Positions 42,059 through 50,563 of a stretch of 54,061 nt of DNA are shown here, piece after piece. The first letter of the stretch is position 1; every line of letters begins with the position of its first letter. Both the position numbers and the translations under genes were made by a program. The notes under the pieces are model-generated. The model was not told the DNA's origin. It was given only the letters and a program-made list of their open reading frames with translations, and did no database searches. This DNA comes from Clostridia bacterium (GTDB lineage Bacteria; Bacillota; Clostridia; Oscillospirales; CAG-272), in the NCBI GenBank assembly GCA_017467165.1, contig JAFTST010000032.1:1-54061 (forward strand), in the 5' to 3' direction.

Positions 42059-43459
42059 ATGAAAAAAGCATTGACTTCTATATCATTATTGATGGTAGCT
42101 ATTATGCTGTTTGCCATCACGGCGACCGCTTTTTCGTCAAACGTTCTCGATAATCCCAATTTTACATACGAGAACGGCTTTAAGTACGTTGAAAAGACCG
42201 CGACGGAAAGCGGAAAGACACAGAAAATCTTCTACGGCGAATATAATCCCACCGTAGAGGGCGCAGAGTACGAGTGGGTGCTCCACACAATCAAAAACGA
42301 AAACGGCACTGTTCTCTCGACTGTTATGGACATTGCCAAGGATTATGAAAAGACCACGGGCAGAAAGGTTATGCTCGCTGTTAACGGAGACTATTTTGCA
42401 GGCGGTGAGCCTGTTGATTCATATGTTAGCGACGGTGTCGTCGTTAAAAAGGGTAATATGGCGAACAAGAACAGCTTCGGATTCAACAATTCGGGTTACG
42501 CGGCTGTTGGCAGACTTACCGAGGTGGGCGTTTGTGTCATTACCTACGGCGAGGGCGGCGAGAGAACCTTTACAGAGGTTGACCTTCTCAATAAGCAGCC
42601 CGCGGCGGGACAGGTTGCGGTATACAACCAGCCCGGCACTTATACCGTTTCAAATGCGGGCGTTATGATGCTCCGCACAGACGTCGCCAATCTCACTCAG
42701 TATCCGCTCGACTGCACCGAGGCTACTATGACCTCGAAGGGCGTTCAGGCGAGCAAGACCTTCAGCCTCAAGAGCGGTCAGCTCGCGGTTGTCTACACCG
42801 AGGAGCATAACGACCTTTTCGCAACCTATAAGTACGGTGCGAGGGTTGGAGTTGTCAATACTCCTGCTGGCGAGTTTGAGGGCTGTGACTGGGTTGTCGG
42901 CGGCTACGACGTTATCGTAGATAACTACAAGGTCAACACCAACTGTCACGATGATAACGGCGGTAACGCCGCGGCTCCCCGTACCTTCGTCGGTATGAAG
43001 GAGGACGGCACTATGTTCGTCTGCATTGTTGACGGACGCGGAGCGGGCGGCTCGGTCGGTCTCACCGTTGAGGGAGAGGCACAGCTCGCGGGCGCGCTCG
43101 GCGCTCAGTATTCGCTCGAGCTTGACGGCGGCGGCTCGTCAACTATGATTGTCCGCATCGACGACAAGCTCACGCTGAGAAACGTTCCCTCCGACGGCTC
43201 GATGCGAAAGGTTGCGAACGTGGTTCTTCTCGTCGAGAAGCCCAAGGCTGAGGAAAATCCCGGTGAGAATAACCCCGGCACCGATAATCCCGGTGAGAAT
43301 AACCCCGGTGAAACAAATCCCGATACCAACCCCGATACTAACCCCGACACAGGCTCGGACGATGGGGACGACGAGGGCGAAAATGCTTTTGTCGCATTCT
43401 TTAAGAGAATTTTTGAGGCGATAGCCAACTTCTTCAGAAAACTGTTTTCCGGAAAATAA
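42059..43459 (+). CDS. Secreted phosphodiester glycosidase (NAGPA-domain) with amphipathic tail
   Basis: A 466-residue secreted protein with a signal peptide (about 1-25). The NAGPA-type phosphodiester glycosidase domain spans about 80-390, with VMLAVNGDYF, VDGRGAGGSVGLTVEGEA and YSLELDGGGSSTM, the metal/active-site signature. The family, known from the human uncovering enzyme, cleaves GlcNAc from GlcNAc-1-phospho-6-mannose. After the domain comes a repetitive Asn-Pro-Gly/Asp linker and the tail FKRIFEAIANFFRKLFSGK, like two GHL10 proteins upstream. The start follows AAAGGGAG. It suggests that the locus attacks a glycan containing a sugar-1-phosphodiester. Confidence 0.9.
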   Translation: MKKALTSISLLMVAIMLFAITATAFSSNVLDNPNFTYENGFKYVEKTATESGKTQKIFYGEYNPTVEGAEYEWVLHTIKNENGTVLSTVMDIAKDYEKTTGRKVMLAVNGDYFAGGEPVDSYVSDGVVVKKGNMANKNSFGFNNSGYAAVGRLTEVGVCVITYGEGGERTFTEVDLLNKQPAAGQVAVYNQPGTYTVSNAGVMMLRTDVANLTQYPLDCTEATMTSKGVQASKTFSLKSGQLAVVYTEEHNDLFATYKYGARVGVVNTPAGEFEGCDWVVGGYDVIVDNYKVNTNCHDDNGGNAAAPRTFVGMKEDGTMFVCIVDGRGAGGSVGLTVEGEAQLAGALGAQYSLELDGGGSSTMIVRIDDKLTLRNVPSDGSMRKVANVVLLVEKPKAEENPGENNPGTDNPGENNPGETNPDTNPDTNPDTGSDDGDDEGENAFVAFFKRIFEAIANFFRKLFSGK

Positions 43460-43485
43460 ATTAAATATATATAAAGGAGAAAAAA

Positions 43486-45069
43486 ATGAAAAAGATCTTA
43501 TCAGTTCTGCTCTTGATAGCGATGCTCCTCACAGGTACTGTGGCTCTTACCGCCTGCGGCAACAAGAACTCCGGCGGCGACGAGATTAATATGGACATCG
43601 ACCTGTCACAGAAGATTGACCTCAAGGTTCTCATTCCTTACTCGGGTAAGAGCATTGAAGAGGTTAACAGCAACACCAATGCCAAGCTCATCGAAGAGCT
43701 CACAGGCTACAAGGTGACCTACACTCAGCTTCCCGCGAGCGACGCTTCGGGTACTCTTAACACAGAGTTTATGAGTGAGACCCCCTACAACCTTATCAAG
43801 CTCACCAAGGATCAGTTCAGCGATCTTGTCAAGGACGACCTTCTCGTTGATATTACCGACGCGCTTGAAAAGTTTGCTCCCGACATTCTCGCGAATATTT
43901 CCGAGGAGTCCTGGGAGGTAGTTACCGTTGACGGCCGTATCTACGGTATTCCCGAGAGAGCCTCCAGCGATAACATCGAGAACCCCATAGTTCTTAACTA
44001 TGACCTTATGATGCAGCTCAACCTTGACGTTCCCGAGACTCTTGAGGAGTTTGAGGCAGTGCTCAAGGCTATGACCGAAGAGCTCGGCGCTCCCGCGCTC
44101 ACCTTTGATAAGTATACCCCCCTCATTCACACTGTTTCCGCCGCATTCGGTATTCACTCCTTCTGGCAGGAATACGAGATTGACGGCAAGAAAGAGGTTC
44201 GCTTCTATATGAACGCTCCCAGATACGAGGAGTATATAGCGTATATGAACAGCCTCTATAACAAGGGCTATATCGACGTCGAGGTTTCTACCAACGACGC
44301 CTCCAACGCGGTTAACCGCTTCGTCAACGGCTTCAAGGGCGGCTCGGGCGCTAAGGCAGGCGCTTACGCTTGCTCGCTGTGGACGGTTTCCTCTATCGTT
44401 ACCTCTCTTCAGTCCAACGACGTTATCTCCAAGGAGGAGGCGGCAGGCGAGCTTGACGATTATCTCTGCTACCTTCGCGCTCTCAAGGAGAACGCTGACG
44501 CTCCCGAGAAGGTATACCGCTCCAGCGGATATTCCTACGTTACCGCAATTCCTTTCTATATGGCAGAGAACGCGGGCTATGCTCTTGACTGGATGAACTC
44601 CAAGATCAAGGATACCGAGGGTGAGGACAACTTCCGTCAGATCGTTCTCGGCGAGGAGGGCACTCACTGGCAGAAGACCTCCGAGGGCGGCTATATGCCT
44701 ATCAACCCCGCATTCGCAGAGAAGGACGACGCTCACATCTTCCTCAACGGCACTAACGAGAACAAGTACACAGACTACTGGCTCGCGCGTGTAAGAAAGC
44801 AGCCCGAGCTCTTCAGAGCCTGGAGCGAGCTTATGGAGGATGCTGACGAGGTCGGCGTTTATAACCTTGCTGACTTTACTCCCCCGCTCGGTGACTACAA
44901 CGTATACCGCTCCTCCGTAGAGGAGTATGCTCAGACCCAGTTCTACATTATGCTCAAGGAGGGTACTGGCAACCTCTCGACAATTCTTAACCAGCTCAAC
45001 AACGCTAAGGGCTGCGCTAAGGCTACCGAGGATATCAACAACTGGTACAAAGACAGCTACAAGAAATGA
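43486..45069 (+). CDS. Sugar ABC transporter substrate-binding lipoprotein
   Basis: A 527-residue extracellular solute-binding protein of the long type found with LplB/YtcP permeases. The lipobox is LTAC with Cys24, followed by a short Gly/Asn/Asp linker. The two-lobed binding fold starts at about 45 (DLKVLIPYSGKS). A typical segment is VDGRIYGIPERASSDN, near residue 145. It should capture oligosaccharides released at the cell surface and pass them to the two permeases encoded next. It is preceded by AAAGGAG and lies 26 bases after the phosphodiester glycosidase gene. Confidence 0.92.
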   Translation: MKKILSVLLLIAMLLTGTVALTACGNKNSGGDEINMDIDLSQKIDLKVLIPYSGKSIEEVNSNTNAKLIEELTGYKVTYTQLPASDASGTLNTEFMSETPYNLIKLTKDQFSDLVKDDLLVDITDALEKFAPDILANISEESWEVVTVDGRIYGIPERASSDNIENPIVLNYDLMMQLNLDVPETLEEFEAVLKAMTEELGAPALTFDKYTPLIHTVSAAFGIHSFWQEYEIDGKKEVRFYMNAPRYEEYIAYMNSLYNKGYIDVEVSTNDASNAVNRFVNGFKGGSGAKAGAYACSLWTVSSIVTSLQSNDVISKEEAAGELDDYLCYLRALKENADAPEKVYRSSGYSYVTAIPFYMAENAGYALDWMNSKIKDTEGEDNFRQIVLGEEGTHWQKTSEGGYMPINPAFAEKDDAHIFLNGTNENKYTDYWLARVRKQPELFRAWSELMEDADEVGVYNLADFTPPLGDYNVYRSSVEEYAQTQFYIMLKEGTGNLSTILNQLNNAKGCAKATEDINNWYKDSYKK

Positions 45070-45091
45070 TCTCTTTTAAGGAGTGAAAGTT

Positions 45092-46033
45092 ATGAGCTCG
45101 CGAAAAAACAAATTGACCCTGGTCGATAAGACTAAAAAATACAAAAGCCTCATCCCCTTCGTTATTCCCGCGGTGCTGTTCGCTCTTGTATTCTCATATC
45201 TGCCTATGGTGGGTATTCTTATCGCCTTCAAGGACCACCCCAACTTTTTAAGATACGAGGTTTTCGAGGCTTTCTCCAAGTCCAAGTGGACGCTTGCGAA
45301 CTTTGAAAAGCTTTTCTCCGACCCCGATATTCTGAAATACATCGGAAATACTCTGATTATTTCGGTTATGAAGATAGTTATTCTTTTCCCTCTGCCCGTT
45401 ATTCTGGCAGTTATGATTACAGAGCTCAGAAGCAAGAAGTTCTCCAAGCTGGTGCAGGGTCTGGTATTCCTCCCTCACTTCTTCTCCTGGGTAGTTATCG
45501 TAGGTATATTCAATAACATCTTCGGTATGTACGGACCTATCAACAATATCGGCTCAGCTCTCGGTATGGACCCCGTTCACTTTATGGGTGAGCCCGGCTG
45601 GGTCCGTTGGCTCGTCGTTATCCTTTCGGGCTGGAAGGAGATAGGCTACAGCTCTATCGCTTATATAGCGGCAATTATGTCCATCGACCCCGCTCTCTAT
45701 GAGGCGGCTAAGATTGACGGCGCAGGAAAATTCAAGCAGATATGGAAAATCACCATCCCATCTATTATGCCTACTATCATAGTTATGCTTATTATCCGTA
45801 TCGGTTATCTTATGGATGCGGGCTTCGAGCAGGTCTATGCTATGCTTAACCCGAACACGCTGGAGACGGGTGAAATCATTGGTACATACGTTTACAGATT
45901 GGGATTTTTGGCAGGTAGCACAGACTACGGTCTGTCCACGGCGGTCGGACTGTTTAACGGTGTTATCTCACTGCTTCTTATCCTTGGCGCTAACTATATA
46001 AGCAAGAAGAAAACAGGAAACGGAGTGTGGTAA
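45092..46033 (+). CDS. Sugar ABC transporter permease (LplB/YtcP-partner type)
   Basis: This 314-residue inner-membrane protein has six predicted helices. It carries the CUT1 permease ATPase-docking EAA motif, here EAAKIDGAGKFKQIWKITIP. The N-terminal segment YKSLIPFVIPAVLFALVFSYLPM is characteristic. The ATG at 45092 lies 8 bases after AAGGAG; an in-frame GTG at 45083 overlaps that site and is rejected. It forms a channel with the next gene product. Confidence 0.93.
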   Translation: MSSRKNKLTLVDKTKKYKSLIPFVIPAVLFALVFSYLPMVGILIAFKDHPNFLRYEVFEAFSKSKWTLANFEKLFSDPDILKYIGNTLIISVMKIVILFPLPVILAVMITELRSKKFSKLVQGLVFLPHFFSWVVIVGIFNNIFGMYGPINNIGSALGMDPVHFMGEPGWVRWLVVILSGWKEIGYSSIAYIAAIMSIDPALYEAAKIDGAGKFKQIWKITIPSIMPTIIVMLIIRIGYLMDAGFEQVYAMLNPNTLETGEIIGTYVYRLGFLAGSTDYGLSTAVGLFNGVISLLLILGANYISKKKTGNGVW

Positions 46034-46036
46034 ATT

Positions 46037-46801
46037 ATGGATAAGAAATTGACTATAAAAAACGGAAAAAATAAAATCAGGGAAAGCTCTGTATTTTATA
46101 CCGTCAATACCATAATTCTGGTTATTATTTCTCTGGTTTGCTTCCTTCCTTTCCTGAACGTACTCTCGGTTGCTCTGTCTTCTGCGGGCTTCCAGATTAA
46201 CTTCAAGCCCGAGGGCTTCACGCTCTACAACTTCAAGTACGTATTTCAGGACGTGGCGTTCTGGAGAGCTATGGGAGTTTCCTTCCTCGTGGTTATCTGC
46301 GGTACTGCGCTCTCGGTAATCGTTATGTTTGCCGCGGCGTACGCTCTTTCCAAGAGGGATTTCCCCTGCAGAAAGGGACTTATGGTATTCTTCATCATCG
46401 TTATGATATTCAGCGGTGGTATGGTACCGAACTTCCTCGTTGTCAAGACCCTCGGTCTTAACCAGACGCCCCTGGCGCTGATACTTCCCTCGGTAGTGCA
46501 GGTTTACAACCTCATTCTTATCAAGAGCTATCTTGAGGGACTTCCCGGAGAGCTCGAGGAGTCCGCGTCCATTGACGGCGCGAACAACCTTCAGATAATG
46601 TTCAAGGTGCTTCTTCCTATGTCGATGCCCTGCGTAGCGAGCGTCAGCTTGTTCACTGCGGTAACCCTCTGGAACAACTACACCAGCGCATTGCTCTACC
46701 TCGGAACTGCTGAAAAATGGTATCCGCTCTCGCTCTATATCCTCAACTACATTAACTCCCAGCCCGATATTCTCTCGGGAACTATGGAGGTTATTCAGTA
46801 G
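46037..46801 (+). CDS. Sugar ABC transporter permease (YtcP type), cut short by an in-frame TAG
   Basis: The second CUT1 permease of the importer; the EAA-type loop is EESASIDGANNLQIMFKVLLP. The frame stops at a TAG (46799-46801) after 254 residues. The same frame then continues for 37 codons to a TAA at 46915, giving the usual C-terminal helix and the VYPLVLKYFTKGV-type end of this family. Full length would be about 292 residues, the normal size. So one base change created an amber stop, or the codon is read through, or it is a sequencing error. TAG is a normal stop here (pflB and the RpiR gene use it). Confidence 0.88.
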   Translation: MDKKLTIKNGKNKIRESSVFYTVNTIILVIISLVCFLPFLNVLSVALSSAGFQINFKPEGFTLYNFKYVFQDVAFWRAMGVSFLVVICGTALSVIVMFAAAYALSKRDFPCRKGLMVFFIIVMIFSGGMVPNFLVVKTLGLNQTPLALILPSVVQVYNLILIKSYLEGLPGELEESASIDGANNLQIMFKVLLPMSMPCVASVSLFTAVTLWNNYTSALLYLGTAEKWYPLSLYILNYINSQPDILSGTMEVIQ

Positions 46802-46915
46802 GATAACATTGAGGCGGCTATGATTGTTGTTAGTATAATACCCATTCTACTCGTTTATCCCTTGGTGCTCAAGTACTTTACAAAGGGTGTAACGGTAGGC
46901 GCAGTAAAAGGATAA
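46802..46915 (+). pseudogene. Detached C-terminus of the YtcP-type permease
   Basis: In frame with the preceding permease, these codons read DNIEAAMIVVSIIPILLVYP and onward to KYFTKGVTVGAVKG, then TAA. This is the last membrane helix and terminal signature of CUT1 permeases. It has no ribosome site of its own. The TAA is one base before the ATG of the next gene, as expected of the original operon. Confidence 0.85.
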
Positions 46916-46916
46916 T

Positions 46917-47789
46917 ATGACCATATGTATCGATATGGGTGCAACCGAAATAAAGGTTGCACCCATAACCCAGAACGAAAACGGAATATCAATAGGAAAA
47001 ATACAGAGGCTTCCCACTAACGCTCATCTTGGGCGGGACGGAATAGTTGACGCTCTGTATACCGCTATATCCTCTCTCTGTTCGGCGGATGCGGACGGAG
47101 TCGCTATCGCTTCGGCGGGGGATATAGATACGAAAACCTCGGTGATAACCTACGCTACGGGAAACCTGCTTGGTATGGAGGGGTTTGATTTCGTGCGCTT
47201 TTGCAGGGATTATTTTTCCCTTGGGGCAAGAGCCATCAACGACGCTCACGCGGCTCTTCTCGGCGAGGTAGAGTACGGCGCGGGTGTGAATTACCGTGAT
47301 ATGAGGGTGGCTATGCTCACTCTCGGCTCGGGAGTCGGCGGAGCATATTACGCCGACGGAGCTATCGTAACTAACGAGGACAACGGCTTTGGCCGTTTCG
47401 GACATCTTTGCATCAGGGAGGGCGGCAGGAAATGCACCTGCGGTAAGCTCGGATGCAGCGAAGCATATCTGTCGGGCAGGGCAATTCACAGAGATGCCGC
47501 CGCTATGGGTATAGACGGATATGATATATTTGAAAAATTCGCTCTGGGCGAGAGTCGGAACGTTGAATTCGTGGCTCGGTTCAGAGAAAATCTCGGGGCA
47601 ACTCTCGATAGGGTGATGGAAATCAGTCCGTTTGACGTCTGTATCGTCGGCGGAGGAGTTGCCGATTGGATGGGGGCTCAATTTGACTCCGTCGTTGATA
47701 ACTTAGGATATAACGTTATACGGGCGTCGCTTGGAAACAGCGCGGGAATGTACGGCGCTTACGCCCACTATAAAGAAAATAGACAATGA
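46917..47789 (+). CDS. ROK-family sugar kinase (possible ManNAc/GlcNAc kinase)
   Basis: This 290-residue kinase is of the ROK family: the ATP-binding start is ICIDMGATEIKVA, VAIASAGDID follows, and the zinc motif is CTCGKLGCSEAYLSG (CxCGxxGCxE). ROK kinases phosphorylate glucose, GlcNAc, ManNAc or fructose at C6. With NanE and NagA in the same operon, a HexNAc-6-phosphate-forming role is most likely, and ManNAc kinase (NanK-like) is a good candidate. It starts one base after the permease's original stop. Confidence 0.88.
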   Translation: MTICIDMGATEIKVAPITQNENGISIGKIQRLPTNAHLGRDGIVDALYTAISSLCSADADGVAIASAGDIDTKTSVITYATGNLLGMEGFDFVRFCRDYFSLGARAINDAHAALLGEVEYGAGVNYRDMRVAMLTLGSGVGGAYYADGAIVTNEDNGFGRFGHLCIREGGRKCTCGKLGCSEAYLSGRAIHRDAAAMGIDGYDIFEKFALGESRNVEFVARFRENLGATLDRVMEISPFDVCIVGGGVADWMGAQFDSVVDNLGYNVIRASLGNSAGMYGAYAHYKENRQ

Positions 47790-47796
47790 GGCAGAG

Positions 47797-49401
47797 ATGA
47801 TTATGAGAACTATAAAAGCGCAGGTAATTGTCTGCGGCGCGAGCCTTGGCGGTACGCTTGCCGCATATAGCGCAGTAAGAGAAGGAAAGAGCACGGTGCT
47901 GCTCGAGAGCACGAGGTGGATAGGCGGACAGCTCACCTCGCAGGCGGTGCCACCAGACGAGCATTTGTGGATAGAGGAGCAGGGCTGTACCCGCTCTTAT
48001 AGGAAATATCGCGACACGGTACGGGACTATTACAGAAATCTTGAGGGTTATTCTCACGAAAAGCTGGGCGAAAAGTCCTTTTGTCCCGCGGACTCGGAGG
48101 TCAGCTTTATTGCTCATCCGCCGCGTCTTGCTCTTTCGATTCTCACCGATATGCTTGCTCCCTACGTCGAGAGCGGACTGCTCACGGTATTCACCGAGGC
48201 GACCCTCAAGGAGTGCGACACGGTCGGCGACGAGATACGTGGAGTTGTCTATGAGATAGACGGCGAGGAGGTACGCCTTGAGGGCGAGTATTACCTTGAC
48301 GGTACCGATATCGGCGACCTTATATGTATGAGCGGCACCGAATACCGCGTCGGCGCTGAAAGCAAGGCTGAAACGGGCGAGGATGACGCGCCCGAGGTAG
48401 GAAATTCCTCGGATATGCAGTCTTATATCTTTTCTGCCTGCATCGAAAACAGAAAAGAGGGAGATTATACCATCGAAAAGCCCGAGCTCTACGACACCTT
48501 CAAGGAGCTTGTGATGCCCTACGACGAGCACAAGCTGTATTCAATGTACGGACCGAATTCCTCGACGGGTAAGGCTAAGAGATTCGGTATGTTCCTCGGC
48601 GAGTACAACGAAAACGGTCTTGAGCTTTTCCCTCTGTTCAAGTACAGAAGGATAGTATGCGCGGATTATTTCAAGGACGGAAGCCAGCCCTATGACGTTA
48701 CGCTGAGAAACTGGCCGCAGAACGACTTTTTCCACGGCAATCTCTTTGATTGCCCCGAGGCGGAGCACAACCGCTATCTTGCAAGGCAGTACACCCTCGG
48801 CTTTGTATATTGGCTTCAGACCGAGGCACCAAGATACGACGGCGGCAAGGGTTATCCCTATTTCCGTCTGGCAACCGAGTATCTCGGAACAGACGACGGT
48901 ATTTCAATGGCTCCCTACGTCAGAGAGTCGCGTCGCATCAAGGCTAAATTCACGGTTATCGAAAACGACGTCTGCGACCCTGTGAGGAGCAGCTTCCCCG
49001 ATAGCGTCGGTGTCGGAAGCTATCCTATTGACCTTCACATCACGAGCCAGACGCACAGCTTCTTCTACAAGCCCACGCACAGATTTACCATTCCTCTTGG
49101 CGCCATGATACCCGAGAGAATGAAAAATATTCTGCCCGCATGCAAGAACATCGGAACTACTCATCTCACCAACGGCTGCTACCGACTGCATCCTGTCGAG
49201 TGGAACGTCGGCGAGGTGTCGGGACTTCTCGCCTCCTTCGCCATCGACAATCAGGTAAGACCTGTTGACGTCTGGGAGAATAAGGAGCTTTTCGGGAAAT
49301 TTACCGAGCTTCTTGACAGCTACGGTATTCAGAGATATTGGGACGAGAACAATCTCGAGGAGGGATACCGCCGCGGACAAGGGCTCAAGGTGTTCGCCTG
49401 A
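47797..49401 (+). CDS. FAD-dependent oxidoreductase (FAD_oxidored family)
   Basis: This 534-residue protein has an N-terminal dinucleotide-binding motif, VIVCGASLGGTLAAY (GxxxGG type). RWIGGQLTSQ and the later YLDGTDIGDL are hallmarks of the FAD_oxidored family seen in sugar-utilisation loci. There is no signal peptide, so it is cytosolic. Substrates are mostly unknown; a sugar alcohol oxidation or a redox step that prepares a glycoside for cleavage is conceivable here. The ATG at 47797 follows GAGG by 5 bases; the upstream in-frame ATG at 47731 is inside the kinase gene. Confidence 0.85.
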   Translation: MIMRTIKAQVIVCGASLGGTLAAYSAVREGKSTVLLESTRWIGGQLTSQAVPPDEHLWIEEQGCTRSYRKYRDTVRDYYRNLEGYSHEKLGEKSFCPADSEVSFIAHPPRLALSILTDMLAPYVESGLLTVFTEATLKECDTVGDEIRGVVYEIDGEEVRLEGEYYLDGTDIGDLICMSGTEYRVGAESKAETGEDDAPEVGNSSDMQSYIFSACIENRKEGDYTIEKPELYDTFKELVMPYDEHKLYSMYGPNSSTGKAKRFGMFLGEYNENGLELFPLFKYRRIVCADYFKDGSQPYDVTLRNWPQNDFFHGNLFDCPEAEHNRYLARQYTLGFVYWLQTEAPRYDGGKGYPYFRLATEYLGTDDGISMAPYVRESRRIKAKFTVIENDVCDPVRSSFPDSVGVGSYPIDLHITSQTHSFFYKPTHRFTIPLGAMIPERMKNILPACKNIGTTHLTNGCYRLHPVEWNVGEVSGLLASFAIDNQVRPVDVWENKELFGKFTELLDSYGIQRYWDENNLEEGYRRGQGLKVFA

Positions 49402-49426
49402 TTTCAGTTGGTTTTGAGGTTTTGAT

Positions 49427-50563
49427 ATGCTGGCAATTAAAAACGCGAAAATTATACTTGAAAATGAAATAAGAGAGGGTATGGCACTCCTTTTCGACGA
49501 AAAAGTAAGAAAAATCGTCACCGAGGCTGATATACCCGAGGGCGCACAGATAATAGACGCCGAGGGGGGCTACGTTGCTCCCGGATTTATAGATATTCAT
49601 ATACACGGCTATCACGGCCGCGACGTGTGCGACGCCACACCGGAAAGCATAAGGGAGATAGCAGGCGGAATCGTCGAGAACGGCGTGACGGGCTTTCTGC
49701 CTACTACGATGACCGTCGATATGTCGGTTATACGCGGCGCGCTCGACGCCTGCCGCGAGGTCAGGGACAGCGGCGAATACTACGGCGCACGGATTCTCGG
49801 CGTGCACGCCGAGGGCCCCTTTATCTCGGCGTCGAAAAAGGGCGCGCAGGACGAGAAATACATATTGAAGCCGGACGCGGGCTTCGTCAGGGAAAACGCG
49901 GATATAGTCAGGATAATCACTCTCGCTCCCGAGTGTGACGAGGGCTTTTCTGAGATAAGGAAAATAGCGTCAGAGACCGACGTCGTGGTTTCTATGGGTC
50001 ACACCTCGGCGGACTACGAAACCGCCCTTGAAAGCACGAAATACGGTGTCAGACACGCAACCCACCTGTTCAACGCGATGACTCCTATGACGCACAGAGA
50101 GCCCGGCGTTGTCGGCGCGGCTCTCAACTCGCAGGTAAGCTGCGAGCTCATAGTCGATACCTACCACGTCAACCCCGCGTTATACGAAATGGTGTATAGA
50201 ATGAAGGGAAGAGGGCTTTGCTTTATCACAGACTGTCTGCCTGCGGGCGGACTCCCCGAGGGAGAATATACACTCGGTGGCGCGAGGATAATCTACAAGG
50301 ACAATCTTTGCAGGCTGGAGGACGGAACGATAGCGGGAAGTATTCTGAAGCTCAACAAGGGTGTCTGGAACGTATATACCAACAGCACTATTCCTCTCTT
50401 TGAATGTGTGAATTGCGCATCTCTCAACCCCGCCACCGCTATTGGCGTTGCCGATAGGAAGGGCTCGATTGAAGTAGGGAAGGATGCTGATTTGGTTATC
50501 CTTGATAACGAATTTAACGTGTTGAAAACTATTATCGGAGGTGTAGTCAGATATGAAGCTTAA
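49427..50563 (+). CDS. nagA: N-acetylglucosamine-6-phosphate deacetylase
   Basis: Removes acetate from GlcNAc-6-phosphate to give glucosamine-6-phosphate, the substrate of NagB. The 378-residue amidohydrolase shows FIDIHIHGYHGRD (metal site), GVHAEGPFIS, VSMGHTSADY, ATHLFNAMTPMTHREPG and the catalytic Asp in FITDCLPAGG. Length is typical. It overlaps the next gene by 11 bases. It takes GlcNAc-6-phosphate from the NanE reaction or from direct phosphorylation by one of the two ROK-type proteins of the operon. Confidence 0.96.
   Translation: MLAIKNAKIILENEIREGMALLFDEKVRKIVTEADIPEGAQIIDAEGGYVAPGFIDIHIHGYHGRDVCDATPESIREIAGGIVENGVTGFLPTTMTVDMSVIRGALDACREVRDSGEYYGARILGVHAEGPFISASKKGAQDEKYILKPDAGFVRENADIVRIITLAPECDEGFSEIRKIASETDVVVSMGHTSADYETALESTKYGVRHATHLFNAMTPMTHREPGVVGAALNSQVSCELIVDTYHVNPALYEMVYRMKGRGLCFITDCLPAGGLPEGEYTLGGARIIYKDNLCRLEDGTIAGSILKLNKGVWNVYTNSTIPLFECVNCASLNPATAIGVADRKGSIEVGKDADLVILDNEFNVLKTIIGGVVRYEA

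Noticed and set aside
46799..46801. Genome-wide recoding of TAG to an amino acid
   Set aside because: pflB and the RpiR gene both end properly at TAG, with family-typical C-termini, so TAG is a stop in this genome.
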